Shown here one piece after another: positions 15,937-24,341 of a stretch of 64,000 bases of DNA. A program made the translations under genes and the position numbers. The DNA is from Kineococcus gynurae (lineage in GTDB: Bacteria > Actinomycetota > Actinomycetes > Actinomycetales > Kineococcaceae), in the NCBI RefSeq assembly GCF_050871315.1, contig NZ_JBJLRE010000007.1. The stretch is one strand, 5' to 3'. The notes beneath the pieces are model-generated. The model worked only from the letters and a program-made list of their open reading frames with translations. It was not told the DNA's origin and searched no databases. Positions within the stretch are counted from its first letter, which is position 1. Every line of letters starts with the position of its first letter.

Positions 15937-16001
15937 GACCTCCAGGCGGAGGCCGGCCGCGGGTGACGTCCGCACCCCACCGCACCCTTCGAGGAAGTCC
16001 C

Positions 16002-16610
16002 ATGTCCCGTTCCCTGCTGCGCCCCACCCTGTCCCGGCTGCGCCCCTTCGCGCTCGGCCTCGTCCTCGTGACCGGGGGCGTCATCGCCACCGCCACCCCC
16101 AGCTCCGCCCACGACCGGCTCGTCTCCTCCGACCCGACCGACGGGGCGAGCCTGGCCACGGCCCCCGACCGCGTCACCCTCACCTACAACAACGAGGTCC
16201 TCCAGGTCGGGAGCGAGATCGGCCTGAGCACGGCGGCCGGAGACCCGGTCCCCACCGACCCGGCGACCGTGGACGGCAAGACCGTCTCGGTGCCGTGGCC
16301 GGCCGGGCAGGGGGGCGGCGAGTACACCGTGGTCTGGCGCGTCGTCTCCAGCGACGGCCACCCGATCGACGGGACCCTGCGCTTCTCGGTCGCCGGCACG
16401 CCCACCACCTCGGCACCGGCCACCGCGAGCCCCGACCCGAGCGCCACGAGCGCCGCCCCGGGGGCCACCCCCGACAGCACGCCCGCCGCCGACGAGTCCG
16501 ACGCGGCCGACGGGAGCGGCCCGTCCGGCCTGCTCGTCGGCGGCATCGTCGTCCTCGTGCTGCTGATCGTGGTCGGGGCCGTGGCCGTGGTCCGTCGCCG
16601 CTCGTCCTGA
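16002..16610 (+). CDS. copC: copper-binding CopC-domain protein, membrane-anchored
   Basis: This is a 202-residue protein. A signal peptide ends at 'SSA', making H37 of 'AHDRLVSSDP' the first mature residue. That is the His brace used by CopC-type copper proteins. A second conserved His occurs in 'SSDGHPIDGTLRFSV'. The domain spans ~37-135. A Ser/Thr/Ala-rich linker (~135-170) and a C-terminal helix with an RRR end anchor it to the membrane. The 11 bases upstream (GAGGAAGTCCC) contain the ribosome-binding site. The role is extracytoplasmic copper binding or delivery. Confidence 0.85.
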   Translation: MSRSLLRPTLSRLRPFALGLVLVTGGVIATATPSSAHDRLVSSDPTDGASLATAPDRVTLTYNNEVLQVGSEIGLSTAAGDPVPTDPATVDGKTVSVPWPAGQGGGEYTVVWRVVSSDGHPIDGTLRFSVAGTPTTSAPATASPDPSATSAAPGATPDSTPAADESDAADGSGPSGLLVGGIVVLVLLIVVGAVAVVRRRSS

Positions 16611-16618
16611 CGCGGGCC

Positions 16619-16652
16619 GACGGGGGTGGCGGCCGCTGCCCCCACCCCCGTC
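16619..16652. terminator. bidirectional terminator between copC and aldo/keto reductase
   Basis: GACGGGGGTGG at 16619-16629 pairs perfectly with CCACCCCCGTC at 16642-16652 around a 12-base loop. It lies between the stops of two convergent genes, so it can end both transcripts. Confidence 0.78.
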
Positions 16653-16655
16653 GGG

Positions 16656-17717
16656 TCAGCGGTGGTCGGCGTGCAGGACCTCGTCGGCCGGGCCGAGACG
16701 GTCCGCGGCGGTCGCCGCCTGGTGCCAGTACGGGTACGCCAGGACGGGTCGGCTCACCCGTTCCAGCGCGGCGATCTCGTCCGCGCCCAGGCGGAGGTCG
16801 GCGGCGGCGAGGTTGTCGGCCAGCTGCTCCCCGGTGCGAGCACCGACGACCACCGAGGTGACGGTGGGCCGGGCCAGCAGCCAGGCCAGCGCGACCTGGG
16901 CCCCCGAGACGCCCCGGCCGTCGGCGATCTCCCGCAGGACGTCGATCGTCGCGAACAGCCGGTCGGGGAAGTTCAGGGGAGGCTCGTGCCAGTCCCCCAG
17001 GTGCCGCGACCCGCTCGGCCCCTGCACCCGTCCGTCCGCGCCGCGGGAGTACTTGCCCGAGAGCAGACCGCCGGCCAGCGGGCTCCAGACGAGGACCCCG
17101 AGCCCCTGGTCGGCCGCGACCGGCAGCAGCTCGTTCTCGGCGTCCCGGCTCTCCAGCGTGTAGTAGATCTGCTGGGCCACGGGCCGGACGAGGTGCTGTC
17201 GCTCGGCGGTCCCCAGGGTCTTCATGAGGTGCCAGGCCGAGAAGTTCGACACCCCGACGTAGCGGACCTTCCCGGCCCGCACGAGGTCGTCGAGCGCGGC
17301 TAGCGTCTCCTCGACCGGCGTCAGACCGTCCCACTCGTGCAGCTGGTAGAGGTCGACGTGGTCGGTGCGCAACCGGCGCAGGCTGGCCTCGCAGGCCCGG
17401 ACGACGTGGTGACGGGAGAGCCCCGCGTCGTTGGCGCCGGGACCGGTGGGGAAGCGCACCTTGGTCGCGACGAGCCAGTCCTCGCGCCGGCCGGCGAGGA
17501 CCTCGCCCAGGATCTCCTCGCTGACGCCGTCCGAGTAGGCGTCGGCGGTGTCGACGAGGGTGACCCCGGCGTCGCGGGCCTGGTCCAGCTGCCGACGGGC
17601 GTCGTCGACCTGGGTGGTCCCGAAGTGGGTGAACTTCCCGACGCCGCCGAACGTGGCGGTCCCCATCGTGATCGTCGAGACCTTGAGGCCGGACCGGCCG
17701 AGCTGTCGTTGCTCCAT
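16656..17717 (-). CDS. aldo/keto reductase
   Basis: This is a 353-residue protein starting at ATG 17717. 'MGTATFGG' starts the barrel. The catalytic tetrad is visible: D56 and Y61 in 'DTADAYSDG', K86 in 'ATKVRF', H127 in 'LYQLHEWD'. The C-terminal 'VVVGARTGEQLADNLAA' is the NADPH-binding end typical of the family. The layout fits the AKR11/YdjG-like soluble reductases. The substrate is unknown. The terminator lies downstream. Confidence 0.9.
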   Translation of the reverse strand: MEQRQLGRSGLKVSTITMGTATFGGVGKFTHFGTTQVDDARRQLDQARDAGVTLVDTADAYSDGVSEEILGEVLAGRREDWLVATKVRFPTGPGANDAGLSRHHVVRACEASLRRLRTDHVDLYQLHEWDGLTPVEETLAALDDLVRAGKVRYVGVSNFSAWHLMKTLGTAERQHLVRPVAQQIYYTLESRDAENELLPVAADQGLGVLVWSPLAGGLLSGKYSRGADGRVQGPSGSRHLGDWHEPPLNFPDRLFATIDVLREIADGRGVSGAQVALAWLLARPTVTSVVVGARTGEQLADNLAAADLRLGADEIAALERVSRPVLAYPYWHQAATAADRLGPADEVLHADHR

Positions 17718-17782
17718 GGCGGCAGCCTGGCAGCCCGCCCCGTCCGTCTCCCGCGGGGGCCGGACTAGATCACGGTCCTCCG

Positions 17783-18244
17783 ATGTTGGGACGGGTGAAC
17801 GCTGCGCCGTCAGGGCGCAGCCCTCGCCTCGGGAGGATGAGGACGACGAGCACCCGCCAGCGCACCCGCCCGTCCCGCGCGGCCCGACCCGTCCCGGCCG
17901 CCGCGGTCCGCCACCTGCCCCGCCCCGCCGACGTGGAGCTGCCGTCCGGCCCGGTCCCGGAGAAGCTCCGCGCCACGGTGACGATTCCCGCGCTGCGGGC
18001 CACCGTCGCGGAGTGGCTGGCCGCGGCCGCCGACGGGACCGCCGAGCCGCGCTCCCTCGAGCTGCTCGCCGCGACGGCGCACGTGGACCTCCGGACCCTC
18101 GCGACCCTCCTGCGCCCCGGGGCCCGCGGTTCCGTCGAGGCCGGGATCGCGGCCCGGTTGCTGTGGGCGATGGGTGAACCCCTGCGACCCGATCTGTGCG
18201 TGGCCCTGGTCGCCGAGCTCGCCGCCGAGGAACGGGCGGCCTGA
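17783..18244 (+). CDS. hypothetical protein with helical region
   Basis: This is up to 153 residues from ATG 17783. An internal ATG at 17837 (after GGGAGG, too close for ideal spacing) would give ~135 residues. The N-terminus is basic and low complexity. Residues ~90-145 are helical ('LELLAATAHVDLRTLATLL', 'SVEAGIAARLLWAMGEPL') and could be a DNA-binding or XRE-like fold. It stands alone between the aldo/keto reductase and an opposing reductase gene. The start and function are uncertain. Confidence 0.5.
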   Translation: MLGRVNAAPSGRSPRLGRMRTTSTRQRTRPSRAARPVPAAAVRHLPRPADVELPSGPVPEKLRATVTIPALRATVAEWLAAAADGTAEPRSLELLAATAHVDLRTLATLLRPGARGSVEAGIAARLLWAMGEPLRPDLCVALVAELAAEERAA

Positions 18245-18262
18245 CCGGGTGCCCGTGCCCCG

Positions 18263-18988
18263 TCAGCTCAGCATGCCCGGTTGCTGCGCGGGGTCGTCGC
18301 GGACGGCGCTCTCGAGCAACCGCCGGACGATCGCCCCGTCGGCCGGGGCGGGCACGGTGACCTCGCCGTCCTGCGCGTACGGCAGGACGTAGACGGGACG
18401 ACCGTTCTCCGCCCGCCACGACTCGGCCAGCGACCCGCCCACGACGACGTCGTAACCGAGCGCGTCGAGGACGTCGGTCGCGGTGGCCAGGGCGGCCTGA
18501 TCGTCGCCGAAGATCGGCAGGGCGCTGCGTCCCGGATCCCCCTGCGGCCGGGCGAGCGCGGCCAGCGCCACGAAGAAGATGGAGTTGAACGCCTTCACGA
18601 CGCGGGCCCCGGCCAGGTGCTCCTGCACCAGGGTGCTCGTGGTCGTGCGGTGCTCGTCGAGCTCGGGGATGCTGCCGTCGCGGTCGGGGTAGTAGTTGTT
18701 CGTGTCCAGGACCACCTTGCCCACCAACGTTTCCACCGGCAGGTCCCGGTAGGCCCTGAACGGAACCGTCACGACGACGACGTCCCCCGCCTCCGCGGCC
18801 TCCTCCGCCGTGGCCGCCCGGGCCCGGTCACCGAGTTCGTCGATCAGCTCGGTGAGGGTCTCCGGGCCGCGCGAGTTCGCGATGACGACGTCGATCCCGG
18901 CGTCGAGGGCGAGCCGGGCCACCGTGCTCCCGATGTTGCCGGCGCCGATGATGCCGAGGGTCGTGACGGTCTGGTTCGCGGTGCTCAT
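18263..18988 (-). CDS. NADPH/F420-dependent reductase-like protein
   Basis: This is a 241-residue protein. The Rossmann start 'TTLGIIGAGNIGSTVARLAL' shows GxGxxG. 'VVIANSRGPETL' is the usual NADP-discriminating stretch, and 'VVKAFNSIFF' plus 'FGDDQAALATATDVLDALGY' match the F420-dependent NADP oxidoreductase family. These proteins move hydride between NADP and F420 or reduce small substrates. No F420 biosynthesis gene is nearby, so the true cofactor partner is unknown. Confidence 0.78.
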   Translation of the reverse strand: MSTANQTVTTLGIIGAGNIGSTVARLALDAGIDVVIANSRGPETLTELIDELGDRARAATAEEAAEAGDVVVVTVPFRAYRDLPVETLVGKVVLDTNNYYPDRDGSIPELDEHRTTTSTLVQEHLAGARVVKAFNSIFFVALAALARPQGDPGRSALPIFGDDQAALATATDVLDALGYDVVVGGSLAESWRAENGRPVYVLPYAQDGEVTVPAPADGAIVRRLLESAVRDDPAQQPGMLS

Positions 18989-19029
18989 TCCGCCACGAGA
19001 ACACCCCGCGCGGGGATGCGCACGATGGA

Positions 19030-22000
19030 TCAGGCGGCTGCGGCGGACGCCGCCCGCAGGACGTCGGCGGGCATGGCGCGCTCCAGCTGCCAGGTGATGG
19101 CCATGGGGCGCTCGCCCCGGTGCTCGACGTAGCGCGCCGCCCCGAGGCAGGCGAACGGCTCCGTCCCGAACTCTCCCGTCGGCGCTCCCCGGGTGAACAG
19201 GACCACCGAGGAACCTTGCGCCTCGTGCTGCCGGTACCGCTCACCGGTCAAGGTCTCGGGCGCCGTGGCGTTCTGACTCTCCCAGTGGAACAACGTCGAC
19301 GAGATCGCGTAGTCGCGGTACATCGTCGTGGGGCTGAACGCCCGCTCGTCCTTGACCAGGTTGATCAGCAGGGCGTCGGTCGCGGCCCCAGGGCACCAGG
19401 CCACACCTCCGACGTGGTTCGCCACCCCACGACCGAGGTTGCCGTAGTCCAGGGCGGCGAGGATCTCTTCTCGCCGGTAGGTGGCATGACTCAGCAGCGG
19501 GAAGGCGTCGAGGCGCCCACCCAGCGGTCGAGGGATGTGTCGGGCTCGATCGGCCGCCCCGGCCATCAGTTCGGTGATCTCGCGGGTGACCGCCGGATGG
19601 CGGCGCAGGTGGGTGAAACCGTCCTCGTAGGCCGTGAAACCCCCGCGGTTCGGCCAGAGCAGGAAGAACAGCATCCGGGCCAGGCGCCGGTCACGGTCGT
19701 CCAGCTCGTCGTAGGCCGGGGCGTCCGGCCCGGCGAGCCGGGCGTACACCCGCGCCCGGTCGGCGTCGTCGACGTGGACGAGGGCGGAGACCTTCTTCAG
19801 CAGCTGGTCCTCGTCGGGTCCGCCGGACGGCGTCGGGGCTCCGGCTTCCCGCAACAGGGGGATCCACCCTCCGTAGGTCCCCTTCTTGCGGTAGACGTCC
19901 CCGACCTCCCGACCCGCGGCGTCGAGGTAGTCCTGCAGGGTGGGGGCGGCACCGTCGACGACGTAGCTGCGGACGTCGGTGAGGAGCTCCCGCTTGGCCA
20001 ACCGCAGCGAGCGACGGATGTTGTCGAGCACCCGGGCCCGGCTCACCGGGTCGAGCACGAGCTGGGACCCCGGCGGCAGGTAGGGGAATCCCGCTTCCAC
20101 CTGGCGCTCGAGCTGCGTCCGCGAGGTTCCGGTCAAGGCCCGGTAGCGGACGTCGAAGCGGTACTCGGCGCGGTGCTGCCCGATGAAGTCGAGCACGATC
20201 AGCACCGCCTTGCCCGGCGCCCGCCGCAACCCACGGCCCAGCTGCTGCAGGAAGACGGTCGCGGACTGGGTGGGGCGCAGCAGGAGCAGGGTGTCGACAT
20301 CCGGGACGTCCACCCCCTCGTTCAGCAGGTCGACCGCGAACAGGCACCGCACCTCGCCCGAGCGCAGGTCGTCGAACGCCCGCCGACGGTCGGCCGCCGG
20401 CGTGCTCCCGTGCACGGCCCGGGACGGGATCCCGGCCTCGGTGAACATCCGGGCCATGTACTCGGCGTGGTCCACCGACACGCAGAAGCCCAGCGCCCGC
20501 ATGAGCGTCACGTCGGGGACCCGGTGCCGCAGTTGCTCCAGGATCAGGCGGGTCCGGGCGTCGTTGCCGGTGTAGACCGCCGAGAGCCCGGCGACGTCGT
20601 AGGCGCCGCGCTCGAAGGCCACCCGGGTGAGGTCGGTCTCGTCGTTCACCCCGAAGTAGTGGAACGGGCAGAGCAGGTCGGCCTCCAACGCCGTCCACAA
20701 CCGGAGCTCGTGCGCGGTCCGGCCATCGAAGAACTCACGGACGTCGACGCCGTCGGTCCGTTCCGGGGTCGCGGTGAGGCCCAGCAACTCCCTCGGCCGC
20801 AGATGGTTCAGCACCCGTCGGTAGCTGCCCGCCTCGGCGTGGTGGAACTCGTCCACGACCACGACGTCGAAGCGGGTGGGACTCAGCTCTGCCAGGCGGC
20901 TCACGCTGAAGGACTGGACGCTGGCGAAGACGTGCCGCCACCGCGAGGCCCGCTGATCGCCCACGTGCAGCTCTCCGAACGACCCGTCCTTCAGCACCTC
21001 CCGGTAGGTGCGCAGGGCCTGTTCGAGGATCTCGCGCCGATGGGCCACGAACAGCAACGTGGGCGGTCCCCCCGCCGCCTCGGAGGTCTCGTCGCGCAGC
21101 CGGCGGTAGTCCAGCGCCGCGACGACCGTCTTCCCCGTCCCGGTGGCGGCGACGACGAGGTTGCGGTGCCGGTCGTGGACGACCCGTTCCCGCTCCAGCG
21201 CCTCGAGGATCTCCACCTGGTGCGGGCGTGGCTCGACGTCCAGCCCGGAGACGGGGACGACCAGGGTCGTGCGCGGCCCCCCACCTTGCTCGACCAGGGC
21301 CCGGTCGAGCTGGTCACCATCACGGTCGGGGTCGTAGTCGGTGAAGGCCCGGTCGTTCCAGTAGGTGTCGAACGTCGCCTCGAACTTCCGGACCAGCGTC
21401 GGGGTGCTCACGGCGGAGATCCGCACGTTCCACTCCAACCCGTCGACCAGCGCCGACCGGGACAGGTTGGAGCTGCCCACGTACCCGGTGTCGAAACCGG
21501 AGCCGCGCCGGAACAACCAGGCCTTCGCGTGCAGCTTGGTCGACTGCGCCTCGTAGCGAACCTTCACGCGCGCCCCGAAGCGGCGGACCAGCTCGTCCAG
21601 CGCACGTCGTTCCGTGGCTCCGCAGTAGGTCGTGGTGATGACCCGGAACGGGACGCCCCGCTCGGCCAGCTCCGTCAGCGGGGCCTCGATGACACTGAGG
21701 CCGTACCACCGGACGAAGGCGCACAGCAGGTCCACGCTGTCGGCGCTGGCCAGCTCCCCGCGCAGCTCGGAGCCGAGACCCGGTTCCCCGTGGCCGTTGG
21801 TCAGCAGGGACACCTCGGACAGGGGTGTCACCGGACGCGAGTGGGGCCAGTCCTGACCGAGCCCGTTGCGCCGTAGCGCCCGCACCTCCCGGACCGTCCC
21901 GGTGACGGCGCCGTCGACCAGGTCCTGGGTGTCCGCCCCCAGAGCGTCGAGCATCCGGTTGACGACCTCGGCGCGACGCGCGGGGTCGACGCCGCCGAGC

Positions 22001-22161
22001 ACCCGACGGGTGGCGGCGGCGACGTGGCGGGCGAGCACGTCGGGGGCGGCGGCGCTCCCGACCTCGGCCAGCTCGGCCCGCAGTTCGGACCCGTCGAGGA
22101 GGGATGCGACGCGCCGGGTCAGCAATTCCTCGTAGGCCCCGGGCGGGAGAGCGTCGCTCAC
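19030..22161 (-). CDS. PLD nuclease-helicase-DUF3427 fusion protein
   Basis: This is a 1043-residue protein from GTG 22161. Domains: helical N-terminus (~1-120), PLD-type nuclease half (~135-270) with 'QSTKLHAKAWLF' (H211, K213) and 'GSSNLSRSAL'; SF2 helicase with Walker A 'ATGTGKT' (~339-345), 'DEFHH' (437-441), 'GLTATPERTDG', and motif VI 'QQLGRGLRRAPGK'; and a ~400-residue C-terminal region as in DUF3427. The single HKD set suggests dimeric nuclease action. Such proteins occur sporadically and may act in DNA repair or anti-phage defence. The gene is alone between ordinary genes. Confidence 0.82.
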   Translation of the reverse strand: MSDALPPGAYEELLTRRVASLLDGSELRAELAEVGSAAAPDVLARHVAAATRRVLGGVDPARRAEVVNRMLDALGADTQDLVDGAVTGTVREVRALRRNGLGQDWPHSRPVTPLSEVSLLTNGHGEPGLGSELRGELASADSVDLLCAFVRWYGLSVIEAPLTELAERGVPFRVITTTYCGATERRALDELVRRFGARVKVRYEAQSTKLHAKAWLFRRGSGFDTGYVGSSNLSRSALVDGLEWNVRISAVSTPTLVRKFEATFDTYWNDRAFTDYDPDRDGDQLDRALVEQGGGPRTTLVVPVSGLDVEPRPHQVEILEALERERVVHDRHRNLVVAATGTGKTVVAALDYRRLRDETSEAAGGPPTLLFVAHRREILEQALRTYREVLKDGSFGELHVGDQRASRWRHVFASVQSFSVSRLAELSPTRFDVVVVDEFHHAEAGSYRRVLNHLRPRELLGLTATPERTDGVDVREFFDGRTAHELRLWTALEADLLCPFHYFGVNDETDLTRVAFERGAYDVAGLSAVYTGNDARTRLILEQLRHRVPDVTLMRALGFCVSVDHAEYMARMFTEAGIPSRAVHGSTPAADRRRAFDDLRSGEVRCLFAVDLLNEGVDVPDVDTLLLLRPTQSATVFLQQLGRGLRRAPGKAVLIVLDFIGQHRAEYRFDVRYRALTGTSRTQLERQVEAGFPYLPPGSQLVLDPVSRARVLDNIRRSLRLAKRELLTDVRSYVVDGAAPTLQDYLDAAGREVGDVYRKKGTYGGWIPLLREAGAPTPSGGPDEDQLLKKVSALVHVDDADRARVYARLAGPDAPAYDELDDRDRRLARMLFFLLWPNRGGFTAYEDGFTHLRRHPAVTREITELMAGAADRARHIPRPLGGRLDAFPLLSHATYRREEILAALDYGNLGRGVANHVGGVAWCPGAATDALLINLVKDERAFSPTTMYRDYAISSTLFHWESQNATAPETLTGERYRQHEAQGSSVVLFTRGAPTGEFGTEPFACLGAARYVEHRGERPMAITWQLERAMPADVLRAASAAAA

Positions 22162-22243
22162 CCGGACCACCCTGGCACGACGGCCGGCCGTCGGGCGTCG
22201 ACGCGCCGGCACCGGGTGGGAACCCGGGACATGACGAACAGGA

Positions 22244-22263
22244 CCGACCTCGGGTGAGGTCGG
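22244..22263 (-). terminator. terminator of the first sugar ABC operon
   Basis: CCGACCTC at 22244-22251 pairs with GAGGTCGG at 22256-22263 around a four-base loop GGGT. It lies 20 bases past the stop of the permease gene at 22284, in the expected place to end the leftward operon. Confidence 0.62.
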
Positions 22264-22283
22264 CCCCGTCCGGGTGGAGCGGT

Positions 22284-23204
22284 TCAGCCCTTGACGGAAC
22301 CCGCGGTCAGACCGCGGACGAAGTACCGCTGCAGGGAGAGGAACACCACGATCGGAAGAATCATCGTGAAGAACGCGCCGGCGGTGAGGAGCTGGTCGCC
22401 CTGGCCCTGCTGGCCGAGCAGCGAGATCAGCTCGATGGTCAGCGGCTGGTTCGGGCCGGGGCCGATGAAGATCAGGGCCACCAGCAGGTCGTTCCACACC
22501 CAGAGGAACTGGAAGATGGCGAACGAGGCCAGGGCCGGGGTCGACATCGGGATGATGAGCTTCCAGAACGCCTGGAAGTGCGAGGCGCCGTCGATCTTGG
22601 CCGACTCGATGACCTCCTTGGGCAGGGTGGCCATGTAGTTGCGGATCAGGTAGATGGCCAGCGCCATGCCGAAGCCGATGTGGGCCCCCCACACCGCGGC
22701 GAACTGCCCGTTCAGCCCGAACTGCCCGTAGATGTTGAGGATTGGCGCGAAGGCCACCTGGTTCGGCACCACGAGGAGAGCGACGATGAAGACCAGCAGG
22801 ACGTTCTTGAGCGGGAACTCCATGAAGGTGAACGCGTAGGCCGCGAACGCCGCGATGAGGATCGGGATGACCGTCGCCGGGATGGTGATGGCCAGCGAGT
22901 TGACGAAGGCCTGGCCCATGTTCGTCTGCGCGAACATCTGCGAGTAGTTCTCGATGGTCAGCCGGCTCAGCTGCGAGGGGCTGGTGAAGATGCTCCACCA
23001 CCCGCTGGAGACGGCGTCGGTCCGGTCGCGCAGCGAGGTCACGGCCAGCCCGAAGACCGGCAGGATCCAGCCGAGGCAGAGCAGCCCGATGACGATTCGC
23101 ACCCAGATCGGCGCCGGCTTGCCGATGTCCTCCCCGTGCCCGCCGCCGCCCTTCTTCTTGCGGGGCAGCGCGGTCGTCTTGAGGTCCACGGTCGGCGCGC
23201 TCAT
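22284..23204 (-). CDS. carbohydrate ABC transporter permease (MalG type)
   Basis: This is a 306-residue protein with six predicted helices. 'EVIESAKIDGASHFQAFWKLIIPMSTP' (by parts 'EVIESAKIDGASHFQAF') is the EAA loop that contacts the ATPase. 'QRYFVRGLTAGSVKG' is the standard end of MalG-like permeases. Its start overlaps the stop of the MalF-type gene by four bases. It forms an importer with the two genes upstream. No ATPase gene is present; a shared MsiK-type ATPase elsewhere is expected. Confidence 0.87.
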   Translation of the reverse strand: MSAPTVDLKTTALPRKKKGGGGHGEDIGKPAPIWVRIVIGLLCLGWILPVFGLAVTSLRDRTDAVSSGWWSIFTSPSQLSRLTIENYSQMFAQTNMGQAFVNSLAITIPATVIPILIAAFAAYAFTFMEFPLKNVLLVFIVALLVVPNQVAFAPILNIYGQFGLNGQFAAVWGAHIGFGMALAIYLIRNYMATLPKEVIESAKIDGASHFQAFWKLIIPMSTPALASFAIFQFLWVWNDLLVALIFIGPGPNQPLTIELISLLGQQGQGDQLLTAGAFFTMILPIVVFLSLQRYFVRGLTAGSVKG

Positions 23205-24184
23205 CGGGAGGCCTCCTCAGCCCGGAACTGCTTGATCTGGTACAGCAGGAACGGCACGATGACGATCATCAGCATGACCACGATCGCCGCCGCGGTCCCG
23301 GCGTTCCGGCTGTTGTAGAGCTCCTGGTAGAAGTTCAGGGCGATGATGTTGGTCCCGAACCCGCCGTTGGTCGCCACGTAGACGATGTCGAACGTCTTCA
23401 GCACCCCGATGAGCACGGTGATGAAGACCGTGATGATCGTCGCCCGGATCTGCGGGATGACGATGCGGAAGAAGATCTTCCCCTCCCCCGCCCCGTCGAT
23501 GCGGGCCGCCTCGAGGGTGTCGGTGGGGACGCCCTTGATGGCGGCCGAGAGCAGGACCATGGCGAACCCGGCCTGGGTCCAGATGAGGATGACCATGAGC
23601 AGGAAGCTGTTGAGCTTGAAGTCGCTCGTCTGCATCCACGGCACCGGGTCCCCGCCCAGGCCGACCCAGATCGCGTTGAGCAGACCGGTCTGGTTCTGGG
23701 TGGCCGGCTGCGCCCGGTAGATCAGCTGCCAGATGGCCCAGGACCCGACCGCGCTGATGGCCAGCGGGAGGAAGATGATCGTCTTGGAGATCTTCTCCCC
23801 GGTGGGACGCAACCGGTCGGCCAGCGTGGCGATGATCAGGCCGAAGACGATGGCGAAGGCCGGGACGATGATGATCCACAGCAGGGTGTTGACCAGCGTC
23901 TGCCGGAACCCGGGCGAGGTCAGCAGCGACGCGTAGTTGGCGAACCCGACCCAGGCCGTCGTGTCGCGGTTGGCGAAGGAGTTCACCACGGTCTGGAAGA
24001 ACGGGTAGACGAGGTAGAACGCCAGGGCCGCGAAGGCCGGGAGGATGAAGACGTAGGGCTTGATGAACTCCTGCGGCTTGGTCGGCAGCAGTTCGGTGAT
24101 CTTGTTGAGGATCCAGAAGAGGACCACGGCCCCGGCGACGCCGCCGACGACCGCGATGATGGCGTTGAGAATGGTGATGGTCAC
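23201..24184 (-). CDS. carbohydrate ABC transporter permease (MalF type)
   Basis: This is a 327-residue protein with about seven membrane helices, an extra one at the N-terminus (AIIAVVGGVAGAVVLFWIL). The EAA loop is 'TLEAARIDGAGEGKIFFRIV'. The pairing with a MalG-type gene and a binding-protein gene shows a sugar importer. The substrate is not visible. It lies 157 bases after the binding-protein gene, past a strong hairpin that may lower its expression relative to that gene. Confidence 0.87.
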   Translation of the reverse strand: MTITILNAIIAVVGGVAGAVVLFWILNKITELLPTKPQEFIKPYVFILPAFAALAFYLVYPFFQTVVNSFANRDTTAWVGFANYASLLTSPGFRQTLVNTLLWIIIVPAFAIVFGLIIATLADRLRPTGEKISKTIIFLPLAISAVGSWAIWQLIYRAQPATQNQTGLLNAIWVGLGGDPVPWMQTSDFKLNSFLLMVILIWTQAGFAMVLLSAAIKGVPTDTLEAARIDGAGEGKIFFRIVIPQIRATIITVFITVLIGVLKTFDIVYVATNGGFGTNIIALNFYQELYNSRNAGTAAAIVVMLMIVIVPFLLYQIKQFRAEEASR

Positions 24185-24285
24185 GGGACCTCCACGTCCG
24201 GTGGACCAGAGAACCTGGCTGCGGGGATGAGCGGCTGGCGTGCGGTCGAACCTGGGGGGCGCCTACTCGGCAGGAGCCCTACCCA

Positions 24286-24319
24286 CCGGTGCCGGGCCCC
24301 GCACGGGGCCCGGCACCGG
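24286..24319 (-). terminator. strong hairpin between binding-protein and permease genes
   Basis: A perfect 15-bp inverted repeat (CCGGTGCCGGGCCCC at 24286-24300 and its complement at 24305-24319) with a four-base loop lies just after the stop of the binding-protein gene and before the permeases. Within an operon this can stabilise or partly terminate the message, giving more binding protein than permease. Confidence 0.7.
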
Positions 24320-24341
24320 GATCACGTCGAGCGGGTCGGGG

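Noticed and set aside
19120..21876. 918-codon frame opposite the helicase gene
   Set aside because: The product is Gln/Pro/Arg/Val-rich and without motifs, and the opposite strand encodes a full helicase with all motifs.
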